6,781 bases of DNA from Gammaproteobacteria bacterium (GCA_018334525.1 JAGXLT010000052.1:1-6781), one strand, 5' to 3'. Numbered from the stretch's first letter, positions 1 to 6,605 are shown. Notes: generated by a model from the letters alone, not told the origin. Made by a program: numbers and translations.

Positions 1-339
1 CACTTCGGCATAGCCGAATTCTTTATGACTGGATGCCTCCACCCGACCACCGAGCTGCTGAGCCAACGCCTGCATGCCGTAGCAGATGCCCAGCACGGGT
101 ACCGCCATGCCAAGTACCACGTCCGTCACCCGCGGTGCCGCGTCAAAATGCACTGACTCCGGCCCCCCAGAAAGAATCACGCCTTGCGGGGCAAAATCGA
201 TAATGGCCGACTCGGCCGCATCCCAGGGGCGGATTTCACAATACACCCCTGCCTCTCGCACACGCCGGGCGATTAACTGCGTGTATTGGGAACCAAAATC
301 AAGAATTAAAATGCGCTCGGCATGCAGAAGACTGGTCAT
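1..339 (-). CDS. guaA: GMP synthase (glutamine-hydrolysing), N-terminal part, cut by window edge
   Basis: GuaA aminates XMP to GMP in the cytoplasm using ATP and glutamine, the last step of GMP synthesis. The 113 visible codons form the start of the class I glutamine amidotransferase domain. Residues 10-19 read [10 protein letters not shown], followed by [10 protein letters not shown], a GuaA hallmark. LSGGPES (57-62) is the oxyanion region, and GICYGMQ (84-90) carries the nucleophile Cys86, the same number as in E. coli GuaA. The catalytic His/Glu, the ATP pyrophosphatase domain and the dimerisation domain lie beyond position 1. The ATG at 339 is the only reasonable start: an in-frame stop lies three codons upstream. 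It begins 5 bases after the guaB stop, so the pair is an operon. No strong Shine-Dalgarno is visible, only a weak GAAG far upstream, so translation is probably coupled to guaB. Identity is certain; the C-terminal part is unseen. Confidence 0.97.
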   Translation of the reverse strand, partial: MTSLLHAERILILDFGSQYTQLIARRVREAGVYCEIRPWDAAESAIIDFAPQGVILSGGPESVHFDAAPRVTDVVLGMAVPVLGICYGMQALAQQLGGRVEASSHKEFGYAEV

Positions 340-344
340 GATGG

Positions 345-1811
345 TTAATCGCTTCGGTAATTGGGGGCTTCTTTGGTAATGCTCACATCATGCACATGCC
401 CTTCGCGCACCCCGGAGTTGGTAATGCGAATAAACTCGGCCTGACCACGAAAATCGTCAATTGTTGGCTTGCCGCAGTAGCCCATACTCGCACGCAGCCC
501 GCCCAGTAGCTGATGCACAATCACCTGCATCGCACCCTTATACGGGACGCGGCCCTCTATGCCCTCGGGCACCAGCTTTTCAACCTCACTGGCATCTTCC
601 TGAAAATACCGATCTGATGACCCCTGATGCCGGGCCATTGCCCCGATTGAGCCCATGCCCCGATACGCTTTATAGCTACGGCCCTGGTAGAGCTCAACTT
701 CGCCAGGCGCCTCTTCGGTACCGGCAAACATGCTGCCGATCATCACGCAGTCTGCCCCGGCAGCAATCGCTTTGGCGACATCGCCTGAGTAGCGAATACC
801 GCCATCGGCAATTAACGCCACATTCGTGCCCGCCACGCCTTTAGCCGCATTGGCGATCGCCGTAATTTGGGGCACGCCGACGCCGGCCACAACCCGTGTG
901 GTACAAATCGACCCGGGGCCGATGCCCACTTTAACCGCATCCGCACCCGCTTCAACCAGTGCCCGGGCGGCCTGCTCGGTGGCGATATTGCCGCCGATTA
1001 CCTGAACTTGCGGATACTGTCGTTTAATCGAGTGCACTCGTTCAAGTACGCCACGACTATGGCCATGCGCCGTATCCACCACCAGCAAATCGACACCGGC
1101 GAAGACTAATGCCTCAACGCGCTCATCCGTGCCTTCACCGGTGCTGACCGCCGCGCCAACCCGTAAGCGGCCATCTTCGTCTTTACAGGCATTGGGGAAA
1201 TCTTCGGCTTTTTGAATGTCCTTAACCGTCACCATGCCGCGCAGTTCAAAGGCTTTATTCACCACCAGCAGCTTTTCAATGCGGTGCTGGTGTAAGCGGG
1301 CCAGAATTTCTTCACGCTCAGCGCCTTCCTGCACGGTGACCAACCGATCTTCGGGCGTCATCGCGGCGGTTACGGGCAAATCGAATCGCGTTTCAAAACG
1401 CAGATCACGGCTAGTGACAATGCCTACCAGTTTTTTGCCATCAACAACCGGCACACCGGAAATGCCGTTTTGCGCCATTAACAGCAAGACATCTTTAATA
1501 CTGGCACTCGGTGCAACAGTGATTGGCTCTTTAATGACACCGCTTTCAAATTTCTTAACCTGGCGGACTTCCTGCGCCTGTTCTTCAGCTGTCATGCTTT
1601 TATGCACAATGCCGATACCGCCCTGCTCTGCCAGTGCAATAGCAAGCCGGGCTTCGGTCACCGTATCCATTGCGGCTGATAACAACGGAACATTCAGGGT
1701 AATCCCCCGCGTCACGCGCGTTTTCAGATCAACCTCTCGTGGCAGCTTCTCGGAATAACCCGGCAGCAGTAAAACATCATCGAAGGTCAACGCTTCTTGA
1801 ATGATTTGCAT
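345..1811 (-). CDS. guaB: IMP dehydrogenase
   Basis: GuaB oxidises IMP to XMP with NAD+, the rate-limiting committed step to guanine nucleotides, as a cytoplasmic tetramer/octamer. The 488 residues equal the usual bacterial length. The N-terminal barrel segment has [12 protein letters not shown] (9-20) and SAAMDTVTE (45-53). A tandem CBS (Bateman) domain covers about 93-203, with GISGVPVVD and IEKLLVVN as its core strands. The barrel then resumes with the NAD-site VVDTAHGHS (244-252) and the catalytic loop [11 protein letters not shown] with Cys303. IMP-phosphate motifs are ADGGIR (335-340) and GSMFAGTEE (359-367). The mobile flap carries the Arg401-Tyr402 dyad. C-terminal [13 protein letters not shown] is typical. 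The start at 1811 is supported by AGAGG (1824-1820) spaced 8 bases upstream. It is first gene of guaBA and divergent from xseA. No key residue is missing. Confidence 0.99.
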   Translation of the reverse strand: MQIIQEALTFDDVLLLPGYSEKLPREVDLKTRVTRGITLNVPLLSAAMDTVTEARLAIALAEQGGIGIVHKSMTAEEQAQEVRQVKKFESGVIKEPITVAPSASIKDVLLLMAQNGISGVPVVDGKKLVGIVTSRDLRFETRFDLPVTAAMTPEDRLVTVQEGAEREEILARLHQHRIEKLLVVNKAFELRGMVTVKDIQKAEDFPNACKDEDGRLRVGAAVSTGEGTDERVEALVFAGVDLLVVDTAHGHSRGVLERVHSIKRQYPQVQVIGGNIATEQAARALVEAGADAVKVGIGPGSICTTRVVAGVGVPQITAIANAAKGVAGTNVALIADGGIRYSGDVAKAIAAGADCVMIGSMFAGTEEAPGEVELYQGRSYKAYRGMGSIGAMARHQGSSDRYFQEDASEVEKLVPEGIEGRVPYKGAMQVIVHQLLGGLRASMGYCGKPTIDDFRGQAEFIRITNSGVREGHVHDVSITKEAPNYRSD

Positions 1812-1819
1812 GGATTTGA

Positions 1820-1824
1820 CCTCT
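1820..1824 (-). promoter_or_regulatory. guaB ribosome binding site
   Basis: On the minus strand AGAGG lies 8 bases before the ATG of guaB. This is close to the ideal Shine-Dalgarno match and spacing, and it fixes the guaB start. Confidence 0.85.
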
Positions 1825-1826
1825 GG

Positions 1827-1856
1827 TTGCCGCGGGTAAGGTTAACCCGCCATTAT
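1827..1856 (+). promoter_or_regulatory. Possible xseA promoter, back-to-back with the guaB promoter
   Basis: TTGCCG (1827-1832) and CATTAT (1851-1856) are separated by 18 bases, and each matches the sigma-70 consensus at four of six positions, including the important A2 and T6 of the -10. The -10 almost completely overlaps the guaB TATAAT on the other strand. Transcription would start close to 1863, which is also the likely xseA ATG, so the message could be leaderless or nearly so. An alternative -35, TTGACC at 1816-1821, has no good -10 at normal spacing. This is a prediction from weak matches. Confidence 0.4.
1832..1850. repeat. Inverted repeat in the guaB-xseA control region
   Basis: GCGGGT (1832-1837) and ACCCGC (1845-1850) form a perfect 6-base inverted repeat around a 7-base centre. 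It sits directly downstream of the guaB -10 and over the predicted start point, and between the -35 and -10 of the possible xseA promoter. The position fits an operator that could affect both genes. One arm would not be transcribed from the guaB start, so a leader hairpin is less likely. It does not resemble the E. coli PurR box. No regulator can be named. Confidence 0.4.
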
Positions 1857-1881
1857 AGGAGCATGAACGACCCGATGCCAC
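1852..1881 (-). promoter_or_regulatory. guaBA sigma-70-type promoter
   Basis: The minus strand has a perfect TATAAT at 1857-1852. An 18-base spacer separates it from GTGGCA at 1881-1876, which matches the TTGACA consensus at four of six positions. The six bases after the -10 are GGCGGG, an all-G/C discriminator, so transcription should start near 1843-1845 and leave a leader of about 33 bases before the guaB ATG. In E. coli the guaB promoter is stringently controlled and depends on a GC-rich discriminator; the same behaviour here is an inference. The -35 lies inside the first codons of xseA. Confidence 0.7.
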
Positions 1882-3074
1882 ACGAGATTCTTTCTGTCTC
1901 GCAGTTAAACGACACAGTGCGTCAGTTGCTGGACCAGGCGCTACCGCCGCTATGGGTGGAGGGCGAAATCTCTAACTTGGCCAAACCGGCTTCGGGGCAT
2001 CTTTACTTCAGCTTAAAAGATAGTAACGCTCAGGTACGGTGCGCTTTTTTTCGCCATCGTGCCAGCCGCGGGGGCTTCATACCCGCGAATGGCGATCAGG
2101 TGCGGCTGCGCGCCAAAGTGGGGCTATACACCGCCCGTGGCGAGTATCAACTGATTATTGAGCACCTGGAAGCAGCCGGTGATGGCGCCCTGCAACGCGC
2201 TTTTGAAGCGCTGCGCGCCAAACTGCAAGCCGAGGGGCTTTTCGATGCGGCGCATAAAAAACCCTTACCCGGCCTGCCAAAGCGAATCGGCGTCATCACC
2301 TCGCCCACCGGTGCCGCGGTGCGCGATATTATCAGTGTGTTACAGCGCCGCTGCCCGGCCACTGCTGTACTGATTTATCCGGTCACGGTACAAGGCGATA
2401 GTGCACCGGATGACATTGCCAATGCGATTGCACTTGCTAACCAGCGCGCTGAAACCGATGTACTGATTGTGGGCCGTGGGGGCGGATCGCTGGAAGACCT
2501 GCAGGCGTTTAACGATGAGCGCGTCGCAAGGGCGATTTACGCCAGCACCCTTCCCGTTGTGAGTGCCGTTGGGCATGAGGTGGATGTATCTATAGCCGAT
2601 TGGGTGGCCGATCATCGTGCTGCCACCCCGTCGGCCGCGGCTGAGCACCTTTCACCGGATGCGACCGCTTTAGCACAACAGTTCACACGCAATGCCAGGC
2701 AGCTGGAAAGTGCCCTGCGGCGGCGGCTGAGTGATTATCAAACGCTATTGCTGGGGCTAAAACGCCGGCTTGATGCGCAACACCCGGGCCGACAGCTTCA
2801 GGAACGCAGCCAGCGGTTGGATGACCTTGATCAAAGACTGCGCCACGCCATGCAGCAGCGCCTTCGGCATCTTCAAGAGCAAATCGGCACACTTAGCCAT
2901 CGGCTGCATACGATTAGTCCTTTAGCCACGCTCCAGCGCGGCTACGCGATCGTCAGTGACCTGAATACCGGCACCATCCTGCGCGAGGCGAGCACCGCAG
3001 AGCCAGGCCAGGATGTGCGCATTAAACTAGGACAGGGCGAGCTGAGTGCTGAGGTAAAAAATATAAAAACCTGA
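1863..3074 (+). CDS. xseA: Exodeoxyribonuclease VII large subunit
   Basis: XseA with XseB degrades single-stranded DNA from both ends and acts in repair in the cytoplasm. From the ATG at 1863 it has 403 residues. An N-terminal OB fold (about 9-105) contains LWVEGEISN and PASGHLYFSLKD. The catalytic domain (about 132-262) contains RIGVITSPTGAAVRD, VGRGGGSLEDL and SAVGHEVDVSIAD. Asp155, Arg205, His238 and Asp241, reported as functionally important in E. coli XseA, fall at the same numbers here, which supports this start. A coiled-coil region (about 265-348) and a C-terminal segment with LQRGYAIV and SAEVKNI follow. E. coli XseA has 456 residues; the coiled coil here is shorter by roughly 45. 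AGGAG (1857-1861) is only one base from this ATG but 13 bases from a second ATG at 1875, so the start is not settled; a further in-frame ATG at 1797 lies inside guaB and is unlikely. No xseB lies in the window. Confidence 0.96.
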   Translation: MNDPMPHEILSVSQLNDTVRQLLDQALPPLWVEGEISNLAKPASGHLYFSLKDSNAQVRCAFFRHRASRGGFIPANGDQVRLRAKVGLYTARGEYQLIIEHLEAAGDGALQRAFEALRAKLQAEGLFDAAHKKPLPGLPKRIGVITSPTGAAVRDIISVLQRRCPATAVLIYPVTVQGDSAPDDIANAIALANQRAETDVLIVGRGGGSLEDLQAFNDERVARAIYASTLPVVSAVGHEVDVSIADWVADHRAATPSAAAEHLSPDATALAQQFTRNARQLESALRRRLSDYQTLLLGLKRRLDAQHPGRQLQERSQRLDDLDQRLRHAMQQRLRHLQEQIGTLSHRLHTISPLATLQRGYAIVSDLNTGTILREASTAEPGQDVRIKLGQGELSAEVKNIKT

Positions 3075-3077
3075 TAC

Positions 3078-3109
3078 GCGCTGGCTTGTTGATTTTGCAG
3101 GCACAGCGC
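3078..3109 (+). other. Possible hairpin between xseA and the next gene
   Basis: GCGCTG (3078-3083) pairs with CAGCGC (3104-3109). The stem can continue through GCTTG/CAGGC with one G-U pair and one bulged A at 3103, leaving a loop of about 9 bases. No run of T follows, so it is not a standard intrinsic terminator. It could stabilise the xseA 3' end or attenuate read-through to the next gene. The gap of 48 bases holds no clear promoter. Confidence 0.35.
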
Positions 3110-3122
3110 ATCATCTACACTT

Positions 3123-6100
3123 ATGAACTTGAATACCGCATTGGCCCGGCACGGGCTTGATTTTACTCGCCTACAAACGCCCCAGGGCTTAGCTGAGCTC
3201 GATGCACGATTTTTGCAGTTGCTCGATGCCACCGACCCCACGCTCGGCGACGCGCTACGCGCCTATCGCAAGCGAGATACCGACCTCCCCGGCACTGCCA
3301 ATAGCGAGCTGTTGCTGGCCATTGCGCCGCATCTTGAGGCATTTATTGGCGATCTTTTTGATATACAAAGTGAGTTGGATGCGCTGCAAAACAGCATTAT
3401 TGCCGATGATGTGGTGATGGCGTTCAAACAAGCCTATGTGCAAAAGCGCGTTAAAAAGCATCGCCAGCCCATCGAATCCACATTTAATGAGCTCGATGCC
3501 GCGGTAAAGGCCGGCCTGGGCGGTGGTGCCCATGGTGAGGATGAAGAGCGTGCGATTGCCGAGCTCGCCATGGCGTTGCTTGAAGATGAAGAGGCGAATA
3601 GTGAGGCTATTGAACTGATCACGGCCTGGTGCAAGCTGGCGCGACAAACACCGGAAGGACAGGCCCGGGTGGCCGGCTGGGCCAGCTTTCGACTGCCGGC
3701 ACGCGTTGATCCGCTGAACCGCGTCGATACAGAGATTCAGACTGTTGAGCAGACCAACCGGCTTACCGCACCGACGGATACGCAACGCGCTCGCGATGGA
3801 TTTTCTTTAACCGATGCGCGTATGGACTCACGGCAGGTACAAAGTGAGGTGCACTATTGCATTTATTGCCATGACCATGAGGGCGATTTCTGCTCACGGG
3901 GCTTTCCGGAGAAAAAAACCGAGCCTGAGCTGGGTTTTAAGCAGGATCCGCTTGGCGTCACGCTAACCGGCTGCCCGCTGGAAGAAAAAATCTCAGAAAT
4001 GCACCTGCTGCGGCGTGAGGGGCTGAACGTGGCCGCGCTTGCCATGGTCATGGTCGATAACCCCATGGTGCCGGCCACGGGTCATCGCATTTGCAACGAC
4101 TGCATGAAAGGCTGCATCTACCAAAAACAAGATCCGGTTAACATTCCACAAATTGAGACGCGTGTGCTGACCGACACGCTGGATCTTCCCTGGGGTGTTG
4201 AACTTTATCACCTGCTCACGCGCTGGAATCCACTGCGTCGCGAGCAATACCTGCAGCAGCCCGATAACGGGCGCCGGGTGTTAGTGGCCGGTTTAGGGCC
4301 AGCGGGTTTTACCATCGCGCATCATCTCACAATGACCGGGACAGCCGTGGTGGGCATTGATGGGCTAAAAATTGAGCCGCTCCCTGCCGAGCTGCTCGAG
4401 CAGCCCGTCGCACGCTGGGATGATCTGGTAGAAGATTTAGACGAGCGGATTCTGCTCGGCTTTGGCGGCGTCGCAGAATATGGCATTACCGTGCGCTGGG
4501 ATAAGAACTTTTTAAAGCTCATCTACCTGACGCTGGCACGGCGGCATCACTTTCAAGCCTTCGGTGGCGTTCGCCTAGGCGGCACCCTCACCTTGGATAA
4601 TGCCTGGGAGCTGGGTTTTGATCATGTCGTCAATGCCACCGGGGCCGGTTTGCCGCGCGTGGTACCGATGGGCAACAGCCTGGCTCGCGGCATGCGTCAG
4701 GCCAGCGATTTTCTAATGGCATTGCAGCTGACCGGCGCGGCCAAGGCATCCAGCCTTGCTAGCCTTCAGGTGCGGTTGCCTGCCGTGGTGATTGGCGGCG
4801 GTTTAACCGGTATTGATACCGCCACCGAGGTACAGGCTTACTACATTAAACAGGTTGAAAAAATCCTGAGCCGGCATGAACAGCTTTGCGAGCGCATTGG
4901 CGCCGAGGCCGTCACCCGAGGCATGAACGAGGAAGATCTCGCCACGCTGGAGGAGTTCATCACACATGGCCAGGCGGTGCGCGCTGAGCGCCTTGCCGCT
5001 GCCAGCGATGGGCGTGAGCCAGACTTTCGCGCGTTACTCAAAAGCTGGGGTGGCGTGACGGTAGCGTATCGAAAATCGCTAACCGACTCTCCAGCGTATA
5101 CGCGCAATCACGAAGAAGTGGCGAAAGCGATGGAAGAAGGCCTGCTTTATGCGGAAGGGCTAGAGCCGGTGCATGCCGAAGTCGATGCCTATGCGCATGT
5201 CAGCGGCTTGGTCTGCCAAGACCGTGAAACGGGCGAAAGCCATCGCTTATCGGCACGCGCCATCTTTATTGCGGCCGGCACGGTACCCAATACCATTTAT
5301 GAGCGTGAACACAGTGGCACTTTTGAGCTTGATGGCGATCACTTCCGCCCCCATGAACTTGTGGAGCAAACACTCACCGCCACCGAAGACGCCGCGCATT
5401 CCAAACAACCGACTTTCGGGCCGTTTACCTCTTATCAGGAAGGGGGCCGGCGCGTTAGCTTTATTGGCGACACGCACCCGGCTTTTCATGGCAGCGTGGT
5501 TAAAGCCATTGCCTCTGGCATGCGCACCTACCCGTATGTCATGGCGGCGATGGCGCTTGAGCCGGTGGCTGATGCACGCAGCCATGCTGAGTTTATGGCT
5601 GAGATGGATGACCTGCTCTCAGCCCGCGTTGTAGAGGTTAAGCGCGACAACCCCGCCATGATTGAGCTATGGGTGCGCGCCCCGATGGCCGCCAGAAATT
5701 TTAAAGCCGGACAATTTTTCCGGCTGCAGACCTATGAGTCCCTATCTCCTGTGGTCGCGGGCACCCGCCTGCAGATCCCTGTTATCACTGTTTCTGGCAC
5801 CGGTGTGCACAATGACTGCATTCGACTGATGATTTTGCAGTGGGGCGCCGGGCCCCGGCTTGTGGGCCGGCTACAACCCGGTGACCCATTAGTCTTAATG
5901 GGGCCCACAGGGGCACCGACCGATATGCCGAGCAATCGCACGATTATGGTGGTGGCCGGGCGCTGGGGTGCGGCTGTCATGCTGGATATTGGCGCAGCCC
6001 TGCGGGCGGCCGGCAATCGGGTGCTTTACGTGGCCGCTTTTGGCGCGGCCGGCGATGTGGATCATCAGGATGAGCTGGAAGCCGGGGCAGATCAGATTAT

Positions 6101-6605
6101 CTGGTGTACTGCACGTGGCCCCCAGATTAGCGCACGCCGGCCGCAGGATATCAGCCTGGAGGCGACCGATATGATTGACGTCGTGCGACGTTATGCGCAG
6201 GGCGACATCGGGCCTGACAACGCCGGCATTCCGCTGAGTGATGTGGATCGCATTATGGTGATGGGTGGCACCGGTTTACTGCAGGGTTTTCAGGATGCCA
6301 TTAAAGGTGAATTAAAGCCGTTAGTGGCTGAAAATTGCGATGCCTTCGGAACCGTTGGCAGCCCCATGCAGTGCATGCTCCAGGGCGTTTGCGCGCAATG
6401 CTTGCAATGGCAGGTGGATCCACAAACGGGCGAGCGGACACGCGCCGTATTCTCCTGCGCCGGCCAGGATCAGCCGCTGGACTGTATTGATTTGGAAAAT
6501 CTGGCCGCCCGCCAACAGCAGAATCGCTTAAGTGATCGACTTAACGCGCAGTGGCTGGAGCAGGTATTACTGGAGGCACCGGCCGTACCTAGCGCTCCAG
6601 AATAA
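3123..6605 (+). CDS. Large fused iron-sulfur flavoprotein: GltD/NfnB-like oxidoreductase joined to a PyrK/NfnA-like module
   Basis: This 1160-residue protein looks like a soluble electron-transfer enzyme; its reaction is unknown. Residues 1-235 are mostly helical, acidic in places (137-160) and not recognised. Residues 246-345 resemble the GltD/NfnB iron-sulfur domain: Cys246, 249, 257, 284 and Cys324, 327, 331, then DPVNIPQIE with Glu345 as a possible eighth ligand. The FAD fold starts at GLGPAG (390-395) and contains NATGAGLP (504-511). The NADPH fold has GGGLTGID (558-565) and AYRK (648-651), whose basic pair suggests NADPH. AAGTVPN (717-723) and FIGDTHPAFHG (780-790) complete the flavoprotein core. 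Residues 832-1125 resemble PyrK/NfnA: AGQFFRL (862-868), LQPGDPLVLMGPTG (917-930), and Cys1084, 1090, 1093, 1112 for a [2Fe-2S] cluster. No signal peptide or membrane helix is seen. The ATG at 3123 is the first possible start after an in-frame stop at 3090-3092, without a Shine-Dalgarno. It may be cotranscribed with xseA. It is not plain GltD, which has about 470 residues. Confidence 0.85.
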   Translation: MNLNTALARHGLDFTRLQTPQGLAELDARFLQLLDATDPTLGDALRAYRKRDTDLPGTANSELLLAIAPHLEAFIGDLFDIQSELDALQNSIIADDVVMAFKQAYVQKRVKKHRQPIESTFNELDAAVKAGLGGGAHGEDEERAIAELAMALLEDEEANSEAIELITAWCKLARQTPEGQARVAGWASFRLPARVDPLNRVDTEIQTVEQTNRLTAPTDTQRARDGFSLTDARMDSRQVQSEVHYCIYCHDHEGDFCSRGFPEKKTEPELGFKQDPLGVTLTGCPLEEKISEMHLLRREGLNVAALAMVMVDNPMVPATGHRICNDCMKGCIYQKQDPVNIPQIETRVLTDTLDLPWGVELYHLLTRWNPLRREQYLQQPDNGRRVLVAGLGPAGFTIAHHLTMTGTAVVGIDGLKIEPLPAELLEQPVARWDDLVEDLDERILLGFGGVAEYGITVRWDKNFLKLIYLTLARRHHFQAFGGVRLGGTLTLDNAWELGFDHVVNATGAGLPRVVPMGNSLARGMRQASDFLMALQLTGAAKASSLASLQVRLPAVVIGGGLTGIDTATEVQAYYIKQVEKILSRHEQLCERIGAEAVTRGMNEEDLATLEEFITHGQAVRAERLAAASDGREPDFRALLKSWGGVTVAYRKSLTDSPAYTRNHEEVAKAMEEGLLYAEGLEPVHAEVDAYAHVSGLVCQDRETGESHRLSARAIFIAAGTVPNTIYEREHSGTFELDGDHFRPHELVEQTLTATEDAAHSKQPTFGPFTSYQEGGRRVSFIGDTHPAFHGSVVKAIASGMRTYPYVMAAMALEPVADARSHAEFMAEMDDLLSARVVEVKRDNPAMIELWVRAPMAARNFKAGQFFRLQTYESLSPVVAGTRLQIPVITVSGTGVHNDCIRLMILQWGAGPRLVGRLQPGDPLVLMGPTGAPTDMPSNRTIMVVAGRWGAAVMLDIGAALRAAGNRVLYVAAFGAAGDVDHQDELEAGADQIIWCTARGPQISARRPQDISLEATDMIDVVRRYAQGDIGPDNAGIPLSDVDRIMVMGGTGLLQGFQDAIKGELKPLVAENCDAFGTVGSPMQCMLQGVCAQCLQWQVDPQTGERTRAVFSCAGQDQPLDCIDLENLAARQQQNRLSDRLNAQWLEQVLLEAPAVPSAPE
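3858..4157 (+). other. N-terminal two-cluster [4Fe-4S] domain of the fused flavoprotein
   Basis: This encodes residues 246-345. The first motif is C-x2-C-x7-C-x26-CP, the second C-x2-C-x3-C, followed by DPVNIPQIE. GltD, NfnB and dihydropyrimidine dehydrogenase share this layout, usually with C-x2-C-x4-C-x3-CP first. In that family one ligand is a Gln or Glu rather than Cys, so seven cysteines plus Glu345 would complete two clusters. Ligand assignment is inferred by alignment by eye. Confidence 0.7.
5616..6497 (+). other. PyrK/NfnA-like C-terminal module of the fused flavoprotein
   Basis: This encodes residues 832-1125. The order of elements follows PyrK, the electron-transfer subunit of type 1B dihydroorotate dehydrogenase: a FAD barrel with GQFF, a PGDPLVLMGPTG turn, a Rossmann-like segment and a C-terminal four-cysteine motif. 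The cysteine spacing here is x5, x2, x18, where PyrK has x4, x2, x14. The FAD-binding Arg/Ser motif and the GGGxG nucleotide motif are not conserved (about 882-888 and 944-951). Confidence 0.65.

Noticed and set aside
86..379. 97-codon plus-strand frame at the left edge
   Set aside because: It is antisense to guaA and the guaB 3' end; both are recognised with confidence on the minus strand.
461..1758. Open frames of 80-180 codons on the plus strand opposite guaB
   Set aside because: All are antisense to a fully conserved GuaB and have unnatural composition (rich in Ser, Arg, Thr, Pro).
1832..1850. PurR operator
   Set aside because: The repeat does not resemble the E. coli PurR consensus (ACGCAAACGTTTGCGT).
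1797..1862. Upstream ATG at 1797 extending XseA to 425 residues
   Set aside because: The extension lies partly inside guaB and over the divergent promoter region, has no similarity to XseA, and would break the match in residue numbering with E. coli XseA.
3078..3109. Intrinsic terminator after xseA
   Set aside because: The stem can form, but no T-run follows it. It is reported only as a possible hairpin.
3255..3785. 176-codon open frame on the minus strand
   Set aside because: It lies fully antisense to the flavoprotein gene, shows no recognisable motif and no ribosome binding site. It is a by-product of GC-rich codon use.
5173..5634. 153-codon plus-strand frame inside the flavoprotein gene
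   Set aside because: It overlaps a region that encodes conserved AAGTVPN and FIGDTHPAFHG motifs in the main frame; the alternative product has no recognisable features.
3123..6605. Annotation as glutamate synthase small subunit (GltD)
   Set aside because: Only the central part is GltD-like. The length, the extra N-terminal domain, the insertions and the PyrK-like end do not fit, and no gltB is next to it.
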